This document shows positions 44,208 to 51,569 of a DNA stretch of 64,000 nucleotides, in pieces. Source of the DNA: Methanofollis sp. (GTDB taxonomy: Archaea > Halobacteriota > Methanomicrobia > Methanomicrobiales > Methanofollaceae); assembly GCA_028696365.1 (NCBI GenBank), contig JAQVHG010000001.1, forward strand, positions 1 through 64,000. The letters are read 5' to 3'. The position numbers and the translations under genes are program-made. The notes under the pieces were generated by a model, which was given only the letters and a program-made list of their open reading frames with translations, made no database searches and was not told where the DNA came from. Every line of letters starts with the position of its first letter. The stretch's first letter is position 1.

Positions 44208-44365
44208 GGCTCTGTAGAATTCCTCCGGGTAATGCTTTCCACCGGGTAATGCTTTCCTCCGGGTAATGCTTTCCACCGGGGGGCGGCACGTCCTCGGCAC
44301 GATCGATGGGGGAAGGCAAGTGAGTCAAGCTCACACCAGGAATGAGGGAGGGGTTCTACAAAATC
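44208..44365 (-). repeat. Family A repeat with internal tandem units
   Basis: The copy starts GGCTCTGTAGAATTCC and ends GGGGTTCTACAAAATC. The middle is replaced by three 17-bp units CCGGGTAATGCTTTCCA (44225-44241, 44242-44258, 44259-44275; the second ends in T). It lies in the upstream region of the TPR gene. Confidence 0.8.
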
Positions 44366-44524
44366 TACGTTGACTCTCTCTGCGGCGGGCTTGGCCGCTT
44401 CGAATATGATGGTTCCGGCGAAGAGCGTCCAGAACTCCTGGAATGAAAAATCCACGGGCCGGGTAATGATCCGTCTCCCTGGTCCACGATATGTTCGCAC
44501 GACTGAGACGGACCTTCGGTCCAT
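44366..44524 (-). pseudogene. Possible gene remnant ending in a family A repeat
   Basis: A minus-strand frame starts MDRRSVSVVRTYRGPGRR and reads PVDFSFQEFWTLFAGTIIFE and AAKPAAERVNVDF before running straight into the repeat, where it goes on as repeat-encoded residues to 44195. The first 53 codons look protein-like, so this may be a gene cut short by a repeat. No family is recognised. Confidence 0.25.
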
Positions 44525-44647
44525 GAATCGCTTCTACAAACTCCCTCTCACGGAGCGCCAGAGATCGCCACATCGTCCCCCCGCCTCGACGACCAGATCT
44601 GGTGCAGTGCGATAAGACTATATGAGAGTGCGACGACTGGCCCGTCC

Positions 44648-44869
44648 ATGGTGCTGGTCACGATCGAGAGGGAGGAGTGCACAAGCTGTGGGCTCTGCTG
44701 GGAAACCTGCCCTGAGGTATTTGATGAAAGTCTTGATGGACGTGCCCAGATCAGGGAGGAGTACCAGACTGACGGCCCTGATACCGGTGAGATCCCCGAT
44801 GAGATAGAGGACTGCGCAAGCGACGCCGCCGACGGGTGCCCGGTGGAGATCATCGAGGTCGGGGGGTGA
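44648..44869 (+). CDS. Ferredoxin, single-cluster type
   Basis: The 73-residue protein has CTSCGLCWETCPEVFDE near residues 11-27 and a C-terminal DGCPVEIIEV, the arrangement of small ferredoxins with one [4Fe-4S] cluster (ligands in CxxCxxC and the distant CP). A second Cys in DCASDAADGC may form a disulfide. The rest is strongly acidic, as usual for an electron carrier. The start lacks a ribosome site, but ACTATATGAG (near 44615-44624) lies about 28 bp upstream, so the mRNA may be leaderless; GTG 44651 is an alternative start. Confidence 0.85.
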   Translation: MVLVTIEREECTSCGLCWETCPEVFDESLDGRAQIREEYQTDGPDTGEIPDEIEDCASDAADGCPVEIIEVGG

Positions 44870-44929
44870 AGAGGAGGGATACCTGCCTGCAACGCAGGTC
44901 CTCTCTGAGATCAGAATATCCTTTTTATT

Positions 44930-45159
44930 GGCTCTGGAGAAACCCTCATCAATTCCTGGTGTGAGCGTGTCTGTCTCACTCGCCTTCCACTCTTTTTTCG
45001 CCTGGGGCGAGTGCCCCCCAAACCGAGGGATGACGATGAAATCAGGAAGGCCAAATAGATGACCATGACGAGGATGATGCCGTCCACGACCTATCTTCGT
45101 GCGAGGGGACCAAGGGGAGCGGCACGCTTCTCGCCACAGTGAGCCTTCAAAAGGATTGG
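44930..45159 (+). repeat. Family A repeat, degenerate
   Basis: It starts GGCTCTGGAGAAACCCTC, carries GATGACCATGACGAGGATG and CCGTCCACGACCTATC, and ends in the weak end AAAAGGATTGG. It follows the ferredoxin gene by 60 bp. Confidence 0.75.
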
Positions 45160-45250
45160 ATTTTTCCAGAATCGATCACTCGTGTATATTCGATCTTCGA
45201 GGTGAGATCAAAGGGAGCATGAGAAACTCTCTGGGAGAATCTAAAGTTTT

Positions 45251-45499
45251 CTATTTTCGGCTTTGTAGAAACCCTCTGGATCTCTCTGGCGGGGGGCCTG
45301 CCACCCCCCGAGCCCCCCGCCACACGATAGATCGTGGACGGCACATCTCTCTTTATGGTTATTTATTCAGCCTTCCCGGCTCAATCAATCTTCATCCCAG
45401 GGGTCCGAGGGCAGCGCCCCCGGTGAGATTTATGAGAGAAGGCGGTAAAGTCACGCCTGCACTATTAAAGGATGAGGGTTTCTACAGAGCCCTATTTTC
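45251..45499 (-). mobile_element. Family A MITE with perfect 8-bp target duplication
   Basis: The 233-bp copy at 45259-45491 (GGCTTTGTAGAAACCCTC to GAGGGTTTCTACAGAGCC, an 18-base inverted pair with one mismatch) is flanked by the direct repeat CTATTTTC at 45251-45258 and 45492-45499. It lies upstream of the MFS gene. Between it and 45159 lies a fragment with GTATATTCGATCTTCGAGG. Confidence 0.88.
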
Positions 45500-45580
45500 A
45501 CCATTTCATGGTATATCCCATGATTACTGGCCAAAAGTAGATATAAGTAGATTTATTTCTCCGAAAAGGTACGATACTCT

Positions 45581-47077
45581 GTGAAAACAAGTCATCCTTC
45601 GACACAGGGAACACAGAATATGCTCCTCATCTCTGCCATCGCCCTCGCAGCCTTCATGTCCGCCCTTGACGGCAGCATCGTGAACATCGCTCTCCCGACG
45701 ATCTCAGAGGGCTTTGACATCTCGACCGGGCTCGTCTCCTGGGTCTCGACGATCTATCTCCTGGTGGTGACGAGCAGTCTCCTCATCTGCGGGAAACTCG
45801 CCGACATCAAAGGCCTGAAAAAGATCTTTCTCCTGGGATTTGTCATCTTCACCCTGGGATCGTTTCTCTGCGGCTTCCTCCCAGTCGCCCTCAACTCCTT
45901 TGCGTCGCTCCTCGGCGCCAGGGTCGTCCAGGCGATCGGCGGGGCGATGATCGCCGCCATCGCCCCGGCGATGGTCAGCGTCTTCATCCCGGCCGAAGAG
46001 CGGGGGCGGAGCATGGGGCTGGTGGTCACCTTCGCCTCGCTTGGTGCGGCGGCCGGGCCGTTCCTCGGCGGGCTCCTCACCGAGTTTCTCAGCTGGCACT
46101 GGATCTTCTTCATCAATGTCCCGGTCGGGATCGCGGCCGTGGCCCTGGGGGCGCAGGTCATCCCCAATCATCAACCTGGCTCAGGGCGGTCGGCAGGGTT
46201 TGACGCACCAGGTGCGGTCCTCCTCTTTGCCGGTATGATGACCGGCGTCTTCGCCCTCAACATGGGAACCGCGATGGGCTTCACCTCACCGCTGATCATG
46301 CTGGCTATCGCCATCGCCCTTGCCTGCGCCATCCTCTTCATATACCATGAGCAGCGTGCCGAAGACCCGCTCCTCGACCTCGGCCTCTTTTCGGACCGGA
46401 ACTTCCTGTATGCAAACCTTGCGGTCACCCTGATCATGATCGCCTTTGCCGGTTCGGCGTTCCTCCTCCCTTTCTTCCTCGAATATGTCAAAGGACTCCA
46501 GACCTTCTCGGCCGGGATGGTGATGACCGCCTTCTCCTTTGCCATGATGATCGGCGGACCGGTGGCGGGTTTCCTCTTCAACCAGGTCGGCGGTCGAAGA
46601 CTTACCCTGGTCGGGGCGACCCTGGCGTCCCTCAGTTTTGTCATCCTTGCAGGGCTCCACCCTGAAAGCTCGGTGATCGTGGTCGCCGGGGCACTTGGGC
46701 TCCTGGGCTTTGCGATCGGGCTCTATGTCGCCCCGAACAACACCATGGTGATGAACACGGTCAGGCCCGAGAAGAGGGGAATGGTCTCAAGCCTCCTCAA
46801 CACCGAGCGCTATGGGGGTCAGTCGCTTGGGATCGTTCTCTTTGAACTGGTCCTCATCCAAGCCATCCTCTCGATCGTCTCGCACGCCGAGGTGACCACC
46901 GAGTCGCTTGCCTCGGTCACCATCGACCAGAAACTCGCGGTCCTCTCGGCCGGGTTCGATATGGCCTTCTGGACCGGGGCGGTGCTCGCGGTGCTGGCGC
47001 TCGGGCTCTCGTTCCTGGTGAGAGAAGAGGAGGTGCCTGCTGAAGTAGAAGAAGAAATCTCTGTAGTGGTAGGGTGA
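45581..47077 (+). CDS. MFS drug exporter, 14-helix (DHA2) type
   Basis: The 498-residue transporter has 14 likely membrane helices. The DHA2 signature appears early (LAAFMSALDGSIVNIALPTI, residues 18-37), GKLADIKGLKKIF near 70 is the loop between helices 2 and 3, and GPFLGGLLTEFLSWHWIFFINVPVG near 155-179 is motif C and the following loop. These proteins export drugs or toxic compounds with H+ antiport. The start is GTG 45581; AAGGT near 45565 may be the ribosome site. Confidence 0.88.
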   Translation: MKTSHPSTQGTQNMLLISAIALAAFMSALDGSIVNIALPTISEGFDISTGLVSWVSTIYLLVVTSSLLICGKLADIKGLKKIFLLGFVIFTLGSFLCGFLPVALNSFASLLGARVVQAIGGAMIAAIAPAMVSVFIPAEERGRSMGLVVTFASLGAAAGPFLGGLLTEFLSWHWIFFINVPVGIAAVALGAQVIPNHQPGSGRSAGFDAPGAVLLFAGMMTGVFALNMGTAMGFTSPLIMLAIAIALACAILFIYHEQRAEDPLLDLGLFSDRNFLYANLAVTLIMIAFAGSAFLLPFFLEYVKGLQTFSAGMVMTAFSFAMMIGGPVAGFLFNQVGGRRLTLVGATLASLSFVILAGLHPESSVIVVAGALGLLGFAIGLYVAPNNTMVMNTVRPEKRGMVSSLLNTERYGGQSLGIVLFELVLIQAILSIVSHAEVTTESLASVTIDQKLAVLSAGFDMAFWTGAVLAVLALGLSFLVREEEVPAEVEEEISVVVG

Positions 47078-47111
47078 GCCCGCAGGGGTTTCATCCCATT
47101 TTTATTCTTCA

Positions 47112-47347
47112 GACTCTAGCAGAAACCCTCACCTCTTGTATGGAGGAGACGTGTGTCACCCGCCTTCCCACTCGCCCACGCCGGGGGCGAGTGCCGCCCG
47201 CACCCCCGGGACCACGATAGGGGCGGGAAGGCAGAATAGATAACCATAAAGAGAGTGTTGCCGTCCTCGACCTATCATGTGGTTGGGGGGTTTGGGGGGC
47301 GGCAAGCCCCCGCCAGAGAGATTCATCAAGAGGATTTCTACAGAGCC
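47112..47347 (+). repeat. Family A repeat, full copy
   Basis: A 236-bp copy from GACTCTAGCAGAAACCCTC to GAGGATTTCTACAGAGCC, with all internal inverted repeats. It starts 35 bp after the MFS stop codon. The remaining DNA to 47553 shows nothing recognisable. Confidence 0.85.
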
Positions 47348-47553
47348 ACAGGATCCAAGAATTGAAAATGCATTGAAACAGGATGAGATATCCTGACATT
47401 CCGGATGGTATATTCTTGATGTCTCCTATTTCAAGCAGAGAGATACTTTGTTCGAGGACGCACCCCATAGAGGGAGATTGTTCTCATACACACGGCCTGT
47501 ATCATGGGAACTAATCCTGATCCACTGGACCAGGACACGTGATGAAGTGGAGG

Positions 47554-47724
47554 TTACTCAATAATCCCCACCTCGGTCTCGTCAAGGAGATGGTGAAGAT
47601 GGTCATCGAGATTCTTGATGTGCGCGTTGAGTTCTTCGATGTCTCTTCCCACGTGCTCAATGTCGTCATGCACATGTTCGAGTTCTGCTTTCATGTGATT
47701 CACGAGTTCTTTCGTCTTTGTCAT
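47554..47724 (-). CDS. 56-residue coiled-coil protein
   Basis: A minus-strand frame of 56 codons starts MTKTKELVNHMKAELEHVHD and continues IEHVGRDIEELNAHIKNLDD to HLLDETEVGIIE. Hydrophobic residues recur every three or four positions, so one long amphipathic helix or coiled coil is expected. His, Asp and Glu are frequent. GAGGTGAACAG directly before the ATG is a very good ribosome site. A 72-codon frame on the plus strand covers the same DNA but has no ribosome site and poor codon use. The family is not recognised. Confidence 0.7.
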   Translation of the reverse strand: MTKTKELVNHMKAELEHVHDDIEHVGRDIEELNAHIKNLDDHLHHLLDETEVGIIE

Positions 47725-48348
47725 CTGTTCACCTCTTTTCTGTATTTGATCGTGTAAGGAGGAGCCTCCCTACACAGTAAAAGTGTAGGATAAGGGAGCA
47801 ATGAACCTCACTCGAAAGATATTCGGTTCTGCTATGATTCCTAAAAATACCACAAGACCGGCGCAGAATCAGGTAGGAACTCTGGGCTCACGCATATGGG
47901 ATGAAAAATATTGGAGTTCTCTGGAGTGAGTTGACCCCTGCTCCCCCCTTCAGTGCAGGACACCACAGGGAACCACTGCTTCATTGCCGCCCCCGCCTCT
48001 CATCGTCGTGGGGAGTTCAGGGAGGCAAAACCCCCTAAACCCCCAATGACCACGATGGGAAAGGAAGACAGAATAGATGACCATGACGAGAGGTGCGTTA
48101 CCGTCCTCGATCTCTCGTATCGCGGCACGCCGATCAGTATGGCCGCCCTCAATTGCAGAACGTCCCCCGTTATTCTCGCGCCGGGGAGAGACCCCCCGAA
48201 ACCCCCTGCGATTGAGAATAGACGGAGGCGGCGAGTTGAACACGGCCCCCACTGATCCCACTGATTCTCCTGTCTTCATAGAGGAGATCACGCCACGAGG
48301 TATTTTCATCAGATATGCGGGAGGCGTGATCTCGCCGGAGACCGTCGG
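47725..48348. other. Intergenic, repeat fragments
   Basis: No gene is supported. 47951-47997 is a reversed family C fragment (GCAGGACACCACAGGGAACC). 48040-48125 carries the middle of family A (ACCACGATGGGAAAGG, GATGACCATGACGAGAGG), without ends. The sequence CACAGTAAAAGTGTAGGATAAGG near 47773 is the upstream region of the coiled-coil gene. Confidence 0.5.
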
Positions 48349-48960
48349 TCACTTGGTTATCATCCCGAGAGCAAACCGCCGCCCGGCCTCATATGCCGCA
48401 TCCATGATCTCCTCGTGCCGTCTCACCGCCCCGCGCTCAAAGATCCCAGTGACTGGGAACCGCTCAGCCACCTCATACCCCAGCGCCTCAAGCGGCATCG
48501 AGAGCGCCTCAAGGGTGAGCCCCATCTCGCCGATATCCCTCTGCTCGCAGACCGAGATGACCAGCGCCCGACGCTCTACCCCTGCAAGGCGACTCGAATA
48601 TCCACCTGGCCGTTCATCGGTGAAGATATAATAGGGATAGAGGCGGTCGATGAATGATTTGGTCATGCTGGTGACATTGTAGTTGTAGGTCGGCGACCCG
48701 ATCACCAGGCCCCGTGCTCCCTCCAGTTTCGGATAGAGCAGGTGCATGCCGTCCAGGAACCTGGTGCAGGTCCGGTCTTTCCGGCAGCGTTCGCATCCAG
48801 TGCAGGCCTCGATGGTATAGTCGCGGAGGTGCACACCCTCCACCTCCGCGCCTGCCGACGCCGCGCCCTCAAGGATCCGGGCAAGGACGAGATCGGTGTT
48901 CCCGCCACGGCGCGGACTGCCGCCGACGCCGAGGATGCGGGGAGGGTCATGCGGAGGCAT
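48349..48960 (-). CDS. NADPH-dependent FMN reductase / iron-sulfur flavoprotein-like
   Basis: The 203-residue flavodoxin-fold protein has the FMN phosphate loop GVGGSPRRGGNTDLVL near residues 11-26 and GSPTYNYNVTSMTKSFIDR near 89-107. Between them is the Cys cluster CTGCERCRKDRTC (about residues 53-65), similar to that of archaeal iron-sulfur flavoproteins, which bind a [4Fe-4S] cluster and act in O2 or H2O2 reduction. The start follows AGGAGGATCA. It is a single-gene unit. Confidence 0.85.
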   Translation of the reverse strand: MPPHDPPRILGVGGSPRRGGNTDLVLARILEGAASAGAEVEGVHLRDYTIEACTGCERCRKDRTCTRFLDGMHLLYPKLEGARGLVIGSPTYNYNVTSMTKSFIDRLYPYYIFTDERPGGYSSRLAGVERRALVISVCEQRDIGEMGLTLEALSMPLEALGYEVAERFPVTGIFERGAVRRHEEIMDAAYEAGRRFALGMITK

Positions 48961-49894
48961 TGATCCTCCTGGTCTGAACGTGTGTGCGAAGCGACGATCT
49001 CGTGAGTGCCGGACGAAGGAGAGATCGCTCCTGAACAGTGGTGCCCTGCTGCCATAGAGAGGATAAACCCAGGGTCATAAATTCATCATACGGCCTGTCG
49101 ACGGGAGCAGAGAAATAGGATTCCCCTGGTTTTGTAAAATATGTCACAAGGCGAGGGCATGCCTCACGCATCTGGGACGAACATTTTTCGTTGCGTGGTC
49201 ACTTTTTTTCAAAACAGAACCCCTGTAGAAACCCTCACCAATTCTCAGTGCGAGCGCGATTCAACCGCCATCCCCCGCTGATGAAGATTGGCGGGGATCA
49301 ATCCCGTCGTCTCGGTCATCGCTCTGCCTTCCCGTTCTTATCGCCATCCTGGAAATCCGGGGGCAGAGCCCCCAGTGCAGTGGTGTGGGAAGCACGAATG
49401 TAGGGGTGCACAACGAAAAGGAGAGGGACTCCCCACTATCTCTAATGTTATCTTCTGGGAAGGGGAGGACCGGAGAGTTTTAGGAGGAACCCTATGAAAA
49501 TTGATCTCAGAGATCCACTCTATAGACTCGGGTGAGAATTTGATCACACCTAGCCTCCTCATGACTGATATACAGTGGACAAAAACATCTTCAGAATGAT
49601 CAGCCCTTCGCCTTCCCAACTCTCTCTTCATCCCCGGAGTCCGGCGGCAGCGCCCTCAGCGTACGCGTGTGGAAAGACGCGGTGATCAAGCGTTTGCCCT
49701 CATCGTAGAACTATTCCTACAATCTCACGCCGGGGGGCGGCAATGAAGGGGTGGTCCCATGTGGTGTCCTGTTCCAAAGAGGGACCAACAAGGATCCACG
49801 CACCGGAGACCACCAAGTGTTTTCAATCGCGTATGCTTGGACGGACCAAGGGTTCATACCCAATTCTACAGAGTCAGGATCATCTTCATAGCAC
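48961..49894. other. Intergenic, repeat fragments
   Basis: No gene is supported. Contents are a family A left end at 49220-49278 (CCCTGTAGAAACCCTCACC), reversed family A middle parts at about 49290-49390 and 49608-49690, and a family C copy at 49734-49878. Confidence 0.55.
49734..49878 (+). repeat. Family C repeat, best copy
   Basis: It begins GGGGGGCGGCAATGAAGGGG, passes TGTGGTGTCCTGTTCC and TTCAATCGCGTATGC, and ends ACCCAATTCTACAGAG. It is about 145 bp. Other copies or fragments are near 31651, 32532, 39966 and 47951. Confidence 0.6.
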
Positions 49895-50230
49895 TCAGGA
49901 CTCATCCTCGTCAGGGACATAGATGATCTCGCCGCTCTGCAACCGGTATGCTGTCCCCATCTTGCTCCCATGACCACCTGAAATCTCTTCAGTCATGTTC
50001 AGCACTTTGATCGTCTCACCGTCCTTGATGATGATCTGCATGTCTGGTTGACCAGGATTTTTCACCATGGTGAGGTCTGAAGACGAGTCCAGCATCTCCG
50101 GGACATTGTATGAGACGACGAGCGCAACCAGGAGGGCCACGGCAAAGACCATCGCCACATCAAAAAGATTGGCAACCCCGCCCAGGGGGTCCTCGTCCTC
50201 GTCGTTCATGATCAGCCTTCTTCTCCTCAT
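49895..50230 (-). CDS. DUF2149 membrane protein, ExbD-like partner
   Basis: The 111-residue protein has a short charged N-terminus, one membrane helix (about 24-44) and a C-terminal soluble domain outside (DMQIIIKDGETIKVLNMTEE), the plan of ExbD/TolR and MotB-like partners of a proton channel. DUF2149 is the family name. The ATG overlaps the stop of the ExbB-like gene; an internal Met seven codons later is possible. It is the last of four genes in the CobN-like operon, in the place of hmuV in Bacteroidetes. Confidence 0.8.
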   Translation of the reverse strand: MRRRRLIMNDEDEDPLGGVANLFDVAMVFAVALLVALVVSYNVPEMLDSSSDLTMVKNPGQPDMQIIIKDGETIKVLNMTEEISGGHGSKMGTAYRLQSGEIIYVPDEDES

Positions 50231-50844
50231 GACAGCACTCCAGCGACATACTCCATGTCGCTGAGATCCTGAAGATACCAGCGCCTCTTGACGAGCATGA
50301 CTGCGTACGCGATCCCTCCCACCAGCAGCCCGAGAATCGTGGTGCTGAAGGCAACGACCAGGTTGGAGGCCAGGGCCTCGATATTCCCCGCCGAAAGACC
50401 CATCAGGGCGGGCCCGAGCGGGATCAAGGTTCCCATCAGCCCGAGCATGGGGGCGATGCGGGTCAGGATCTTCAGGGAATCAAGTTCCCGTGCGATCTTA
50501 AGTTCATAGTCCTGGAGCAACTTCTCAGACTCAAGAGAGAGGCGTTCGTCCCCGATAAACCCCGCAAGGTCGCGGATATATTCTTCAAGGAACGGATTGG
50601 ACCCTGCATTTTTCAGGGCATCCGCCGCTTTGCGTCTCTCGTTCTTCTGCAAATGAAGGGAGGCGTCCCTGCACCCGTCCCTGAGCCGCGCGAGGTCACG
50701 CGTCCTCCCTGAATATTCAGAAATCACCTGCCCAAGGACGATCAACACCCACACCACAAGGAGGATGAGCGCGATGATCACCGGATACAGGAGTGCATTT
50801 GAGAGAATAAACATAATTCCCATTATTGTAGACGTAATTTCCAT
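50227..50844 (-). CDS. MotA/TolQ/ExbB proton-channel family protein
   Basis: The 205-residue protein has three membrane helices (about 10-38, 120-142, 160-183) with a cytoplasmic loop between the first two. The conserved segment ILTRIAPMLGLMGTLIPLGPALMGLSAG (about 120-147) is the family signature. It probably forms a proton channel with the DUF2149 protein. The ribosome site GGAGGTCAGT precedes ATG, which overlaps the upstream stop (TAATG). It takes the place of hmuU. Confidence 0.88.
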   Translation of the reverse strand: MEITSTIMGIMFILSNALLYPVIIALILLVVWVLIVLGQVISEYSGRTRDLARLRDGCRDASLHLQKNERRKAADALKNAGSNPFLEEYIRDLAGFIGDERLSLESEKLLQDYELKIARELDSLKILTRIAPMLGLMGTLIPLGPALMGLSAGNIEALASNLVVAFSTTILGLLVGGIAYAVMLVKRRWYLQDLSDMEYVAGVLS

Positions 50845-51563
50845 TACTGACCTCCTTTGAGGTGAATTTCTTTGGAACGGTGGATAAACACACCGAGAAC
50901 AACCGGGACCGCCAGCACAGCCAGTCCCATAAACGTCCCGCTGCAGTCAAGAGGGGGGATACATAACCCTGACATCCGCTGCGCCTCGATATATGTCGGA
51001 ATAATCAGCGGACAGAGGAGATAGAAGAGCCCAAGAAAGATCATGACGCTCCCCAGGGTCGAGGGGTTCTTTTTCCCCATGCACCCGCTGACCCACGAGA
51101 CCACCAGCGACGACGCAATGATGTCAAGAAAGAACATCGCCCCTACGCCAAGACTCACGCGGAGACAGTCCATGCCGGTAGTGTCAGTGAGCACGACACA
51201 TGCAAGAAAGGTCGCGGTCAGGCATGCAGGGCATGGCAGGGACAATAACAGAAAACTGCGGCGCGAGAGATCACGCCGCCTTCCCAACCAGTCCTTTCTG
51301 GTCTTGACACCGAAACTGAGCAGGCCGAGGGCGATGATCACGTGCATGAGAAGGCCAAGCCCGAGGATCTCGGTGGTGACCTCTGCCGGAATGATACCAG
51401 AGAGCATCCCCACCACCCCGGCGGCGAGCGCATAGACTCCCGCAAAAAATATGAGTTCCCTCATCTTGAGGGAAGACAGGCCGCATCCCATTCCCGCCTT
51501 CAGCGAAAGAATGGCGATGCCTGTTATGGTGCCGGCAGTGAGAAGTCCTGCGACATCACTCAT
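50844..51563 (-). CDS. DUF2162 membrane protein
   Basis: The 239-residue protein has six to seven membrane helices and includes SLPCPACLTATFLACVVL near residues 103-120, with a Cys-Pro pair inside a helix. It is of the DUF2162 type, a predicted transporter found next to CobN-like genes. It lies six bases downstream of that gene and overlaps the proton-channel gene. It takes the place of hmuT. The substrate is unknown. Confidence 0.78.
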   Translation of the reverse strand: MSDVAGLLTAGTITGIAILSLKAGMGCGLSSLKMRELIFFAGVYALAAGVVGMLSGIIPAEVTTEILGLGLLMHVIIALGLLSFGVKTRKDWLGRRRDLSRRSFLLLSLPCPACLTATFLACVVLTDTTGMDCLRVSLGVGAMFFLDIIASSLVVSWVSGCMGKKNPSTLGSVMIFLGLFYLLCPLIIPTYIEAQRMSGLCIPPLDCSGTFMGLAVLAVPVVLGVFIHRSKEIHLKGGQ

Positions 51564-51569
51564 CGTATT

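Noticed and set aside
44151..44300. N-terminal extension of the TPR protein (frame open to 44300)
   Set aside because: The extra part translates the tandem-repeat family A copy. The normal TPR start is at 44150.
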